NCBI RefSeq assembly: GCF_003946405.1
Contig: NZ_RHOG01000004.1
Coordinates: forward strand, 36,695 to 100,694
DNA from: Lacticaseibacillus yichunensis
GTDB lineage: Bacteria; Bacillota; Bacilli; Lactobacillales; Lactobacillaceae
Direction: 5' to 3'
Length of the DNA stretch: 64,000 bases
The notes beneath the pieces were generated by a model. It was given only the letters and a program-made list of their open reading frames with translations. It did no database searches and was not told the origin of the DNA. This document shows, one piece after another, positions 56,546-64,000 of the stretch (position 1 is its first letter; each line of letters starts with the position of its first letter). The position numbers were made by a program, and so were the translations under genes.

Positions 56546-57082
56546 TTAATGCATACTCTCTTTTAAGTTTAGCAATATTCGGCGCAAAGGCAAATAGCTG
56601 ATGAAAAACAGTCCCGCGTTCATCAGCAGACTGGGACCAAGATGCCGCGCAAGCAGGTAGACCATGTTGCTGGTGCCGTAGCCTAAAAATAAATTGATCA
56701 CATAATTGGCCAATGAGTACACCGTCAACGTGATCACCGTGATGAAAAAGATCATCAGAAATTTGCGTGGAATCGCCGGGCGCGCCTGCACCACGCAATA
56801 GATCAACAGCGGCCAAAGCAGCGCGTTGACCCCGAGTAAGCCAGTATAAAAACTATCATAGATCAGCCCGGTGACGGCCGCGATCGGCACGGTGTATTTT
56901 TCGACCGGCAGCAACAACGCCAACTCGATCAGGGTGATCAAAGTGAGTTGTGGCACCGCGGTGAATCCGGGCCGCATGAACCACTGGCCGAACGTCTGAC
57001 TGAGCACCCCGTCAAGAAGCAGCACCACAAACAGGAGCAGCGCGACCCTGCCATGGCCGGTAAACACTTTATCCTGCTGCAT
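56546..57082 (-). CDS. mreD: Rod shape-determining protein MreD
   Basis: A 178-residue membrane protein with about six hydrophobic segments, typical of MreD of the elongation complex. The ATG at 57080-57082 follows GAGGGGGAGTGAC and lies one base after the mreC stop. Sequence conservation of MreD is low, so the call rests on length, topology and the mreB-mreC-mreD-minC-minD order. Confidence 0.92.
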   Translation of the reverse strand: MQQDKVFTGHGRVALLLFVVLLLDGVLSQTFGQWFMRPGFTAVPQLTLITLIELALLLPVEKYTVPIAAVTGLIYDSFYTGLLGVNALLWPLLIYCVVQARPAIPRKFLMIFFITVITLTVYSLANYVINLFLGYGTSNMVYLLARHLGPSLLMNAGLFFISYLPLRRILLNLKESMH

Positions 57083-57083
57083 G

Positions 57084-57941
57084 TCACTCCCCCTCAATGG
57101 TGCGATCGATCACCGTCACCACGGACAGGTCGTTCAAGTCGGCCGCCGGTTTCAAATAGACGGAATTGGCGAGGCCGTAATCATCCTTTTTGACTGAGGC
57201 GACGGTGCCGATCAAAAGACCCTTCGGCGTGGCCCCACCCAGGCCGCTGGTGATCACCTGCTGACCTTTTTTGATGTCCTTATCCGTGTTGATTTGGCCC
57301 ATGATCAACATCCCCGACTGCTCATCGTAGCCGGTGATGATGCCATTGACCAAGTCGCTGCCGGTCGAGATCTGCGCCGCAAAACGGTTGGCCGATTTGT
57401 TATCCGTGGACAGCATTTCGACCTTAGCGTTGGTCTTGTTGACCTCGATCACTTGGCCGACCACCCCGGAGCCTGACATCACCGGCATGTTCTTTTCGAT
57501 GCCCGCGCCACTGCCCTTGTTGATCACGACGATATTGCGCCAGTCATCCGGCGACCGCAGCATGACACTGGCGGTGATCTCCGTGTAATCCGTCAAGGTC
57601 CCGGTCAGCTTCAGCTGTGCCTTGAGCGCCTTGTTTTCACGAGTCAAGGTCTGGTTGCGGACTTTGGTCTGGGCCAGGTCTTCCAGTTGACCCTTGAGCT
57701 TGCGGTTCTCCTGATAAGTCGACATCAGATCATCGACATCATCGAGGCCGTTTTTGATCCAATTCGCCGGCGCCTCAATAATGCGCGCGCCAATGCCCAC
57801 TGCATCGTTGCCAATCTGTTGAATGAACGGCGGCGTGCTTTTGTTATTGCGCACCCCGACCGAGGTGAAGATCAGCCCCAGGCTCACCAGCAGCGCGACC
57901 ATCAGCACGATCAATTTTTTATTTGAGAAAAACTTCTGCAT
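57084..57941 (-). CDS. mreC: Rod shape-determining protein MreC
   Basis: A 285-residue bitopic protein. The N-terminal membrane segment KLIVLMVALLVSLGLIF is followed by a coiled coil (about 70-110) and the extracellular beta-barrel domains (NIVVINKGSGAGIEKNMPV, VVGQVIEVN, GGATPKGLLIG). It organises the elongasome around PBP2. Downstream of mreB across an 86-base gap containing a hairpin. Confidence 0.96.
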   Translation of the reverse strand: MQKFFSNKKLIVLMVALLVSLGLIFTSVGVRNNKSTPPFIQQIGNDAVGIGARIIEAPANWIKNGLDDVDDLMSTYQENRKLKGQLEDLAQTKVRNQTLTRENKALKAQLKLTGTLTDYTEITASVMLRSPDDWRNIVVINKGSGAGIEKNMPVMSGSGVVGQVIEVNKTNAKVEMLSTDNKSANRFAAQISTGSDLVNGIITGYDEQSGMLIMGQINTDKDIKKGQQVITSGLGGATPKGLLIGTVASVKKDDYGLANSVYLKPAADLNDLSVVTVIDRTIEGE

Positions 57942-57971
57942 GCGAGCCTCCTGCCACGTGCGCGATCACAG

Positions 57972-58011
57972 ACAAAAGAAGGCCGGCCAAAACGTCAGGT
58001 TTTGTCGCCGG
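57972..58011 (-). terminator. Hairpin between mreB and mreC (attenuator or terminator)
   Basis: On the minus strand GGCCGGC-GA-CAAAAC pairs with GTTTTG-GCCGGCC, followed by TTCTTTTG. The tail is interrupted, so readthrough into mreC is likely. It may set the MreB:MreC ratio. Confidence 0.6.
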
Positions 58012-58027
58012 CCCACAATTTTGTTGA

Positions 58028-59032
58028 TCAGTGTTTCTTCAAAACATCGATATTTTTTAATGACTCGCCCGTTCCGATCGCCACGCAATCCAGTGGATCT
58101 TGGGCGATGAAAACTGGCACCTTAGTCGCATCAGAGATGACCTCGGCCAGGTGCTTGAGGAGCGCCCCACCGCCAGTCAACACGATGCCGTGATCGATCA
58201 CGTCGGCCGCGATCTCAGGGGACGTTTCTTCCAGCGTCTCCTTGACGGCATCGATGATCGCCGCGACGATCTCCTGCATGGCCGTCGCGATGTCGATGGC
58301 GGAAATGTCGATCGTCTTTGGCAACCCAGACAACAGGTCACGACCGCGAATCGACATGCCATCGATCTCCTTTGCCTTTTCAAGCGAAGCGGAGCCGATC
58401 TGCATCTTGATGTCCTCAGCGGTGCGTTCGCCGATCAACAGGTTGAAGTTCTGGCGAATATAAGTGATGATCGCCTCGTCGATCTTGTCGCCGGCCATCC
58501 GAATCGAACGGCTAGAAACAATCCCGCCCAGCGAGATCGTGGCAACATCGGTGGTGCCACCGCCGATATCAACGACCATCGAGCCGGTCGGGTCCATGAC
58601 TGGAAGCCCTGCGCCGATCGCGGCGGAGTATGGTTCCTCAATGACAAACGCATCCTTGGCGCCAGCCACTTTGGCGGCATCGATCACGGCACGTTTTTCC
58701 ACTTCAGTCACACCACTTGGCACGCATACCATCACTTGCGGGTGGGCATTCTTGTTGCCAAGGGCCTTGGACATGAAGTATTTGAGCATCGCGGCGGTAG
58801 TGTCATAATCCGCGATGACCCCGTCTTTCATGGGCCGGATCGCGGTGATGTTCGCCGGGGTGCGGCCGATCATGGCGCGGGCCTCTTCGCCCACCGCAAT
58901 GATCTCTTCCGTCTGGGTATTTTTAGCAACGACAGAAGGCTCATTCAAGACGATGCCTTTTCCGTCGACGTAGACGAGTGTGTTCGCCGTACCGAGGTCG
59001 ATCCCGATATTTTTCGATCCTAATCCAAACAA
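58028..59032 (-). CDS. mreB: Rod shape-determining actin homologue MreB
   Basis: A 334-residue bacterial actin directing lateral wall growth. Phosphate-1 is [15 protein letters not shown] near residue 8, then [11 protein letters not shown] and the adenosine motif [12 protein letters not shown]. The TTG at 59030-59032 is preferred ([13 protein letters not shown]), six bases after AAGGAGAG; an ATG 15 codons upstream has no ribosome site and extends beyond the family N-terminus. First of the mreBCD-minCD series. Confidence 0.96.
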   Translation of the reverse strand: MFGLGSKNIGIDLGTANTLVYVDGKGIVLNEPSVVAKNTQTEEIIAVGEEARAMIGRTPANITAIRPMKDGVIADYDTTAAMLKYFMSKALGNKNAHPQVMVCVPSGVTEVEKRAVIDAAKVAGAKDAFVIEEPYSAAIGAGLPVMDPTGSMVVDIGGGTTDVATISLGGIVSSRSIRMAGDKIDEAIITYIRQNFNLLIGERTAEDIKMQIGSASLEKAKEIDGMSIRGRDLLSGLPKTIDISAIDIATAMQEIVAAIIDAVKETLEETSPEIAADVIDHGIVLTGGGALLKHLAEVISDATKVPVFIAQDPLDCVAIGTGESLKNIDVLKKH

Positions 59033-59151
59033 GACGTTCTCTCCTTCAAAAAGCTTCGTTTTAACGGTCTTTTGCATTATAGCATATTTGAACGCAAGGC
59101 CGCACCGCTGACCGCCATTCTCGATGCTTTCAGGGGATTATTTGAAAAATC

Positions 59152-59835
59152 TTAAGAACGCCGCGACTGTTGCGCAAAAGAATAGAAATCATCCGCCCCG
59201 ACGATCACGTGATCCAGCAAGTCGATTCCGATCATCGCCCCCGCCGTAGTGAAGCGGTCTGTCACGTCGCGGTCATTCTCGCTGGGTTGTGAATCGCCAC
59301 TGGGATGGTTGTGGACCAGAATCAATTTGCTGGCCTTGGCCACCAGCGCGGCGCGAAAGATCACCCGCGGATCGGCAAAGGCGGCATCCAGCCCGCCCCG
59401 CGCGATCTCCAGTTCCTGGATGACCTTGTTCTTCACATCCAGCAGCAAAATCAAGATCACTTCCTGGCCGACGCCGCGAAAACGCCGAATCATCGTCTCG
59501 CCCAGGGTCTGACTAGACATGATCTGGCCGAAGCGAAAATACTGCCGGCGCTGGACCCGGGTCCCGAACTCGCTGGCAGCCGCGAGCAGCGTCGCCTTGG
59601 ACAGGCCGATGCCCGGCACGCGCACCAGTTCTGTGGCCCCGACCTGATCGAACCCGGCGAAATTCGGAAAGCGTGCGAGCAGGTCGGCGATGGTTTCGCT
59701 CAACGGCACGGCCTTGCTACCGGCACCAAGGAGCACCGCCAGCAGTTCCTCGTCGCTGAGCACCCCTGGGCCGTGGGCAAGTAATTTTTCCCGCGGGCGA
59801 AGCGGCTGGGTGGAGACGATCTCAAGTTGTGGCAT
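59152..59835 (-). CDS. radC: RadC family JAMM/MPN+ protein
   Basis: A 227-residue protein with N-terminal helix-hairpin-helix (LVRVPGIGLSKATLLAA) and a C-terminal JAMM metal site HNHPSGDSQPSENDRDVT near residue 178. The old link to DNA repair is doubtful, and the enzyme function is unknown. The ATG at 59833-59835 lies seven bases after AGGAGG. It is upstream of mreB, the usual Firmicutes arrangement. Confidence 0.94.
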   Translation of the reverse strand: MPQLEIVSTQPLRPREKLLAHGPGVLSDEELLAVLLGAGSKAVPLSETIADLLARFPNFAGFDQVGATELVRVPGIGLSKATLLAAASEFGTRVQRRQYFRFGQIMSSQTLGETMIRRFRGVGQEVILILLLDVKNKVIQELEIARGGLDAAFADPRVIFRAALVAKASKLILVHNHPSGDSQPSENDRDVTDRFTTAGAMIGIDLLDHVIVGADDFYSFAQQSRRS

Positions 59836-59869
59836 GGTCATTCCTCCTATCAACAATGGATAAAAGAAA

Positions 59870-60508
59870 TTACGCAAGATCACACAGCCAATCCCCCGCC
59901 TCGGCTAAATTTTTGACGCGTGCTGTGGCACCGGGCGCCGGCGCATCCAGATCAACCACCTGAAGCGCGCGCAACCCAGCCGCTCGGGCGGCCTGCACGC
60001 CGATCACAGTATCCTCAACGGCGACGGTGGCCGCGGCTGGCGCAGCACCGGGCGCAGCCACCGCCCGCAGATAAAGCGCGGGGTCTGGTTTTTCCGGCGC
60101 GCCATCTCGCGTGTGGATCGCGGCGAAATAATCGCGCAACCCCGCCGCGGTCAGCATCGTCTGAGTATACGCAGCATCCGAGCTGGTCACCAGCACCAGC
60201 CGCAGCCCGTGCGTCTGAAGTCGCTGAAGCAACGCGGCGGCCCCAGGACGGGCGATCGGTACACCGGCTTGCACCCACTGCATGACCAGCGCCACGGACC
60301 GTTCGGCAAAGGCTGGCACCTTCGCAGCCCCCACCAACGCCGTCATTTTCGCAAGGCCATCCGCGCCGGCGGTTCCGACCAGTGGAAGAAAATCCCTGGG
60401 TGCACGGGGCACGCCCAGCTCTGTTGCGGCTTGTGCGTTGGCCTTTAAAAACAGGCGTTCTGAGTCGATCAAGGTCCCATCCATGTCGAACATCACCTGG
60501 CTGATCAT
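59870..60508 (-). CDS. HAD family hydrolase (phosphatase)
   Basis: A 212-residue HAD subfamily IA phosphatase. Motif I is FDMDGTLIDSE near residue 8, motif II VTSSD, motif III GAPEKPDPALYLRA and motif IV VEDTVIGVQAA. The helical cap lies at about 20-80. It resembles beta-phosphoglucomutase/phosphoglycolate phosphatase relatives; substrate unassigned. Its start overlaps the folC stop by four bases. Confidence 0.9.
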   Translation of the reverse strand: MISQVMFDMDGTLIDSERLFLKANAQAATELGVPRAPRDFLPLVGTAGADGLAKMTALVGAAKVPAFAERSVALVMQWVQAGVPIARPGAAALLQRLQTHGLRLVLVTSSDAAYTQTMLTAAGLRDYFAAIHTRDGAPEKPDPALYLRAVAAPGAAPAAATVAVEDTVIGVQAARAAGLRALQVVDLDAPAPGATARVKNLAEAGDWLCDLA

Positions 60509-61812
60509 GCCTGTTCCCCACTGCCAAGGCCGCCAAGCAATTCCTGACGCACCGCTGAGACCAAATAAAGGGAGCCCGTGATCACGACCGGTTCATCCCC
60601 ATACTCGCTGAGATGCGCGGCCAGCGCCTCCTGCCAGCTGGCAAACTCGCGCGTCCCCTCAAGCGGTGGGTAATCAGCGAGCGTCGCAGCGCGTGGATTG
60701 TCGGGCACGGGCACTAACCAAAGCCGGTGATGCGTGCCCGCAAGATCCGCCACAATCGTCGCCACAGCTTTGTCTTTCAAAATACCGGCAATCAGCGTCA
60801 TCGGCTGGTGGCCGAACACCCGATCAAGGGTCTCAACCAGCCCATGAATGCCTTGGGGATTATGCGCCCCATCGAGCACGATCAGCGGGTCATCTGAAAT
60901 TTTTTCCATTCGGCCCGGCCAGTGGACCTTGGCCAGTCCCTGGCGAATGTCGGCGGCGGTCAGCGGCCACTGGATGCGGTCGGCGAACCATTTTGCCGAG
61001 CGAATCGCCACCGCGGCGTTGCTCAGTTGATACGTGCCCAGCAGCGGCAATGTCAAGCCGTCCAGTCGCCCGTCCGGATCAAGATAAGTGAACCGTTGCC
61101 CCCAACCGCTGAGCGTGGCATGCGTGGTGGAAAATTCATGGTCAAAACGCGCCCAATCACTGCCTGTAGCCTGCGTTTTTGCCGCGATCACCGCCTCTGC
61201 TTCAGGCGGCAAGGCCCCGGTCACGACTGGCACGCCAGACTTGATGATGCCCGCTTTGTGGGTGGCCACCGAAGTCAACGTGTTCCCCAGCAATTTCTGA
61301 TGGTCAAGGCCAACGCTGGTGATCACCGACACGGTCGGCGTGATCACGTTGGTCGAGTCGGTGTCCCCGCCGATGCCGACCTCGATCACGGCCGCATCCA
61401 CCCCACGGCTGTCGAACCACCAAAAGGCCAAGGCGGTGATGAACTCAAATTCGGTCACGCCAAAATCCGGCTGGGCGTTCTGCAGCTGATGCAACGCGCC
61501 CGCCACCGTGTGATAGGCCGCCACCAACTCGGCGTCTGCGATCGGGTCATGGTCGATCATGAAGCGTTCGTTGAACCGCATGATGAACGGCGAGGTGTAC
61601 AGCCCCACCGTCAGCCCGCTTTCCTCCAGAATCTGGGCGGCCATGGTCGCGACTGAGCCCTTGCCATTCGTGCCTGTGATGTGAATATACCGGCCGCGTT
61701 GCTGCGGATCGCCGAGCGCATGCAACAACGCCAAGATTCGCTCGTGCCCCCCTGTTTTCGCCAGCCGGGGAAACGCATGGATCGCCGCCACCACTTCTTC
61801 ATATTCGCTCAT
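60505..61812 (-). CDS. folC: Folylpolyglutamate synthase / dihydrofolate synthase
   Basis: A 435-residue Mur-ligase-like enzyme adding glutamate to folates. The P-loop is HITGTNGKGSVA near residues 41-52, followed by TSPFIMRFNERFMI (folate loop), EVGIGGDTDSTNVI and VLDGAHNPQGI. Whether it also acts on dihydropteroate cannot be told from sequence. Coupled to the HAD gene. Confidence 0.96.
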   Translation of the reverse strand: MSEYEEVVAAIHAFPRLAKTGGHERILALLHALGDPQQRGRYIHITGTNGKGSVATMAAQILEESGLTVGLYTSPFIMRFNERFMIDHDPIADAELVAAYHTVAGALHQLQNAQPDFGVTEFEFITALAFWWFDSRGVDAAVIEVGIGGDTDSTNVITPTVSVITSVGLDHQKLLGNTLTSVATHKAGIIKSGVPVVTGALPPEAEAVIAAKTQATGSDWARFDHEFSTTHATLSGWGQRFTYLDPDGRLDGLTLPLLGTYQLSNAAVAIRSAKWFADRIQWPLTAADIRQGLAKVHWPGRMEKISDDPLIVLDGAHNPQGIHGLVETLDRVFGHQPMTLIAGILKDKAVATIVADLAGTHHRLWLVPVPDNPRAATLADYPPLEGTREFASWQEALAAHLSEYGDEPVVITGSLYLVSAVRQELLGGLGSGEQA

Positions 61813-61837
61813 GTTTTGCCTCCATTATCTTCAATGA

Positions 61838-61868
61838 AAAAAATACCACAGATCCGAAGACCTGTGGC
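61838..61868 (-). terminator. Terminator of the L,D-transpeptidase gene
   Basis: On the minus strand CCACAGGTC-TTCG-GATCTGTGG followed by TATTTTTTT: a classic tetraloop terminator. Confidence 0.92.
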
Positions 61869-61881
61869 AGGAAAAACCGTC

Positions 61882-63255
61882 TTAGTAGACGATCACGGGC
61901 GTCCCTAACGAAACGGCCGCATAAAGTTTTTTCATGAAGCTTGGCGGGTTGTTCACACAGCCGTGCGAGCCGTGCTCTTTGTACCAGTCGCCACCGTATT
62001 TTGGCTGCCATGGACTGTCATGCAGGCCGACGCCGGTGTAATCGATCGGCATCCAGTAGTCGACCGGACTGGCATATTTCGTCCCATCATCATTGGTCCC
62101 GCGCAACGTTGCATTACGCTGTTTGGACCAGACGAACCAGACCCCGGTCGGCGTCGCCTGTTTTGGCTTGCCCGAGACAATGTCCGATTGTAGGACCAAC
62201 TTACCATCCTTGTAGTAGTACTCGTGCTGATTTTTCAGATCGACTTCGACATACGTGTTGCCGATTGCACTGCCATCCGCGTGATAGCCAGAGCCCTGGG
62301 TCGCGACGTCAAGGGTAAAGTCCTTGGCCGCCTTGACCGCCGCAATCAGATTCGCGGTCTGCGTATTCTGGGCGATGGACCAGCCATAAGTGCCATTGGC
62401 CAACGTGACTGTGCCGCGCTTGGTCGACTTGAATGTCCAAGTCTTGCCATAGGTGCCGTATTGCGTCGCTAAAGTCGCGACATAAGCGGCCACTTTGTCC
62501 TGGGAGACATCGATCTGGCCATTTTGGTACGTGACCCAACTGCGAATCGTCGCCGTGGGAATCGTGACCGTTTGATTTTGAATCTTGATTGCACCTGTGA
62601 TGTTTGTCAGATCGGTCAATTTTTTCAGTTCGCTGGTCAAGCTGGTCGAGGTACTGGTCACGGCCGGCTTTTCGTAGGCAACAGTGGCGGACACGGACTT
62701 TTTATCGTTCGCGATCGCCTTGCTGAAGGCCGCTGTCAGCTTCTCGGCATTGAGCTTGGTGCCCTGAACCTCTTTTTTGATGACGTACTGATCGTCTTTG
62801 GCAACGATCTCGGCATCCTGGGTCGTGGTGCGCGTCGCGTTGAGTTTTGTCGTCGCGTTTTTGACAAAATCACTGATCGTCGCGTCGTCGGCCTGAATCG
62901 CCGCCGCCCCGTCTGCATCCGAGCCAGCGAGCACGACCGCGGTGAGCCCCCAGGGGTTTTGCCGATCGAGCAGCTTGTTCAGCGTGCTGGTGAAATCCCG
63001 CTTGAGGCCAAGCTCGCTACCAGTAGCGCTGGCCAGCGTCTTGTTTTTTTCCGTGATGCGGTACGTGGTCTTGGCAAAATGCGTTGTCAGCGCCCTGTTC
63101 GCCTGCGCGACATTTTTACCTGCGATGTCGACCCCAAGCACTTTGGTCTCGGGCAAAAAGCGTTCCTGATAATGCAGGCTCCGCGCGGCATAGGCTCCTG
63201 CCAGCACAACGACCAGCGCTGCGGCGATGCCGATGAAAATATTTTTTTTCTTCAC
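61882..63255 (-). CDS. L,D-transpeptidase with peptidoglycan-binding-like domain
   Basis: A 457-residue extracytoplasmic enzyme that makes or remodels 3-3 cross-links or anchors proteins. The N-terminal signal anchor is KKKNIFIGIAAALVVVLAGA. A large Thr/Ala/Lys-rich region (about 40-320) contains a YoaR-like PG_binding_4 domain. The YkuD catalytic domain has WMPIDYTGVGLHDSPW and HGSHGCVN near residues 431-438 with the active Cys. I place the start at the GTG at 63253-63255, behind GGGAGG. Monocistronic, with promoter and terminator. Confidence 0.93.
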   Translation of the reverse strand: MKKKNIFIGIAAALVVVLAGAYAARSLHYQERFLPETKVLGVDIAGKNVAQANRALTTHFAKTTYRITEKNKTLASATGSELGLKRDFTSTLNKLLDRQNPWGLTAVVLAGSDADGAAAIQADDATISDFVKNATTKLNATRTTTQDAEIVAKDDQYVIKKEVQGTKLNAEKLTAAFSKAIANDKKSVSATVAYEKPAVTSTSTSLTSELKKLTDLTNITGAIKIQNQTVTIPTATIRSWVTYQNGQIDVSQDKVAAYVATLATQYGTYGKTWTFKSTKRGTVTLANGTYGWSIAQNTQTANLIAAVKAAKDFTLDVATQGSGYHADGSAIGNTYVEVDLKNQHEYYYKDGKLVLQSDIVSGKPKQATPTGVWFVWSKQRNATLRGTNDDGTKYASPVDYWMPIDYTGVGLHDSPWQPKYGGDWYKEHGSHGCVNNPPSFMKKLYAAVSLGTPVIVY

Positions 63256-63302
63256 TGGAGGCTCCCTCCCCATCAGTTCAAAAACTGGTGTGATTGTTGG
63301 TC

Positions 63303-63308
63303 ATTATA
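63303..63308 (-). promoter_or_regulatory. -10 box of the L,D-transpeptidase gene
   Basis: A consensus TATAAT on the minus strand about 48 bases before the start codon. GTTACC lies 16 bases further up as a weak -35. Confidence 0.55.
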
Positions 63309-63480
63309 CCACAGACCACGGACCGGTAACAGGTAACATGCGAAAAGACGTTCGCTGACGAAAAGAAAGTCAGTTGCCTCTTCACAGTCATTATAGCCCG
63401 CCCCCCCGAGACAAGGCAAGGAAGTGAAATGGCGGGTGCGGAGCCCAGCTGCAAGGGTGCGCAACCCGAGGGATACGAGC

Positions 63481-63928
63481 TTAAGCTTCCTGTTTGGTCA
63501 ATCGGCCGTCCGTCATCTCAAAAACCTGATCGGCAAATGGCGTCAGGCGCACATCATGAGTCACAACGATCACCGCTTTTTGCCGCGAATGCGCGAGGTC
63601 GGCGAGCAATGCCCCCACTTCTTTGACGCGTGGGCTGTCCAGCGCCGCAGTCGGCTCATCCGCCAAGATGATCGCCGGATCCGGATAGAGGGCACGCGCG
63701 ATCGCAACACGCTGCTGCTGGCCGCCAGATAATTCGGCTGGATACTTGCTGAGTAAATTCTCGATACCTAGTTGTGTCAACAGTTCTGTCAAGACTTCCC
63801 GACTCAGATTGCCCTTGGGATGCACGCGGTCCACCAACTTGAATTGATCCGCAACGGTCAAAAAAGGCAAGAGGTGATATTGCTGCAAGACAAACCCGAT
63901 CGCGTCCAGTCGCAAGGCCTCACGGGCG
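63481..63928 (-). pseudogene. ABC transporter ATP-binding gene, 5' part cut off by an IS element
   Basis: The remaining about 149 codons encode the second half of a LolD/MacB-type ATPase: AIGFVLQQYHLLPFLTVADQ (Q-loop region), LSGGQQQRVAIARAL, IILADEPTAALD and VVTHDV. Walker A and the first about 80 residues are missing. Directly upstream of codon GCC CGT GAG GCC TTG the sequence changes into the end of an IS3-type element. The gene is probably inactive; the lost part may lie beyond the IS, outside the window. Confidence 0.8.
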
Positions 63929-64000
63929 TGCGGACAAAAAGTTGGACTTCAGGTATGATATTAAATGTACTCACTAAAAGAGAAGCAGAGGGCCGTCGAG
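63929..64000 (+). mobile_element. Left end of an IS3-family (IS150-like) insertion sequence
   Basis: The terminus TGCGGACAAAAAGTTGGACT at 63929-63948 is a typical IS3-family end (5'-TG) with a transposase reading frame starting 36 bases in. It interrupts an ABC ATPase gene. The rest of the element is outside the window, so length, right end and target duplication cannot be seen. Confidence 0.75.
63965..64000 (+). CDS. IS3-family transposase OrfA, first 12 codons
   Basis: ATG at 63965 followed by YSLKEKQRAVE, the charged first helix of the IS150-type OrfA helix-turn-helix protein. It continues past the right edge. Confidence 0.65.
   Translation, partial: MYSLKEKQRAVE

Overview
The window is a chromosomal segment of a high-GC lactic acid bacterium of the family Lactobacillaceae. 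Gene content and order (pdh operon, def, rpoY-rnjA, mnmA/DUF1831/cysteine desulfurase, divIVA-ylmH-yggT-sepF-ftsZ-ftsA-divIB-murG-murD-mraY-pbp2x-ftsL-rsmH-mraZ, DUF3397/DUF4044, minCD-mreBCD-radC-folC) resemble the Lacticaseibacillus (casei-like) group. The high GC suggests one of its GC-rich species. This placement is inferred from gene order and protein resemblance, not from a search. No rRNA, tRNA, CRISPR array, prophage or replication origin was found.

Layout. 1-2400 (minus): 5' end of the pyruvate dehydrogenase operon (E2 start, E1 beta, E1 alpha) with a promoter overlapped by a cre-like site and two dyads. 2470-3282: an orphan protein resembling only the actuator part of a P-type ATPase. 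3283-4570: gene-poor, with two 148-bp structured repeats in inverted orientation. 4576-7794: three-gene ABC-2 exporter. 7976-13366: def, a GNAT protein behind a DtxR/MntR-like palindrome, a small membrane-anchored protein, rpoY-rnjA and a lipid kinase. 13698-18791 (minus): phosphatase, TPR protein, recD2 and Eis-like acetyltransferase. 19003-25297: small membrane protein, mnmA, aldo/keto reductase, DUF1831, cysteine desulfurase, mtnN, coiled-coil membrane protein and Nudix hydrolase. 25449-27417: xpaC-telA pair. 27488-28173: intergenic, with a good promoter and several hairpins. 28174-31708: MFS exporter, orphan PstS and an unknown two-gene unit.

31781-48856 (minus) is the division and cell-wall block, read mraZ to ftsZ, then sepF, yggT, ylmH, divIVA, a T-box(Ile), ileS and a cold-shock gene. 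Upstream of it lie DUF3397 and DUF4044 (divergent), then thiT behind a TPP riboswitch. 50999-55076: cardiolipin synthase and an amino-acid ABC importer under tandem T-box elements whose specifier reads His. 55073-61812: minD, minC, mreD, mreC, mreB, radC, a HAD phosphatase and folC. 61882-63255: an L,D-transpeptidase. At the right edge an IS3-type element has cut off the 5' part of an ABC ATPase gene.

Functionally the window is dominated by cell envelope, division and shape, plus tRNA charging and thiolation. Regulation is largely by RNA (two T-box systems, a TPP riboswitch, possible attenuators). The most distinctive feature is a family of about 100-bp intergenic palindromes (at least eight copies) whose arms differ between copies but keep pairing through compensatory changes.
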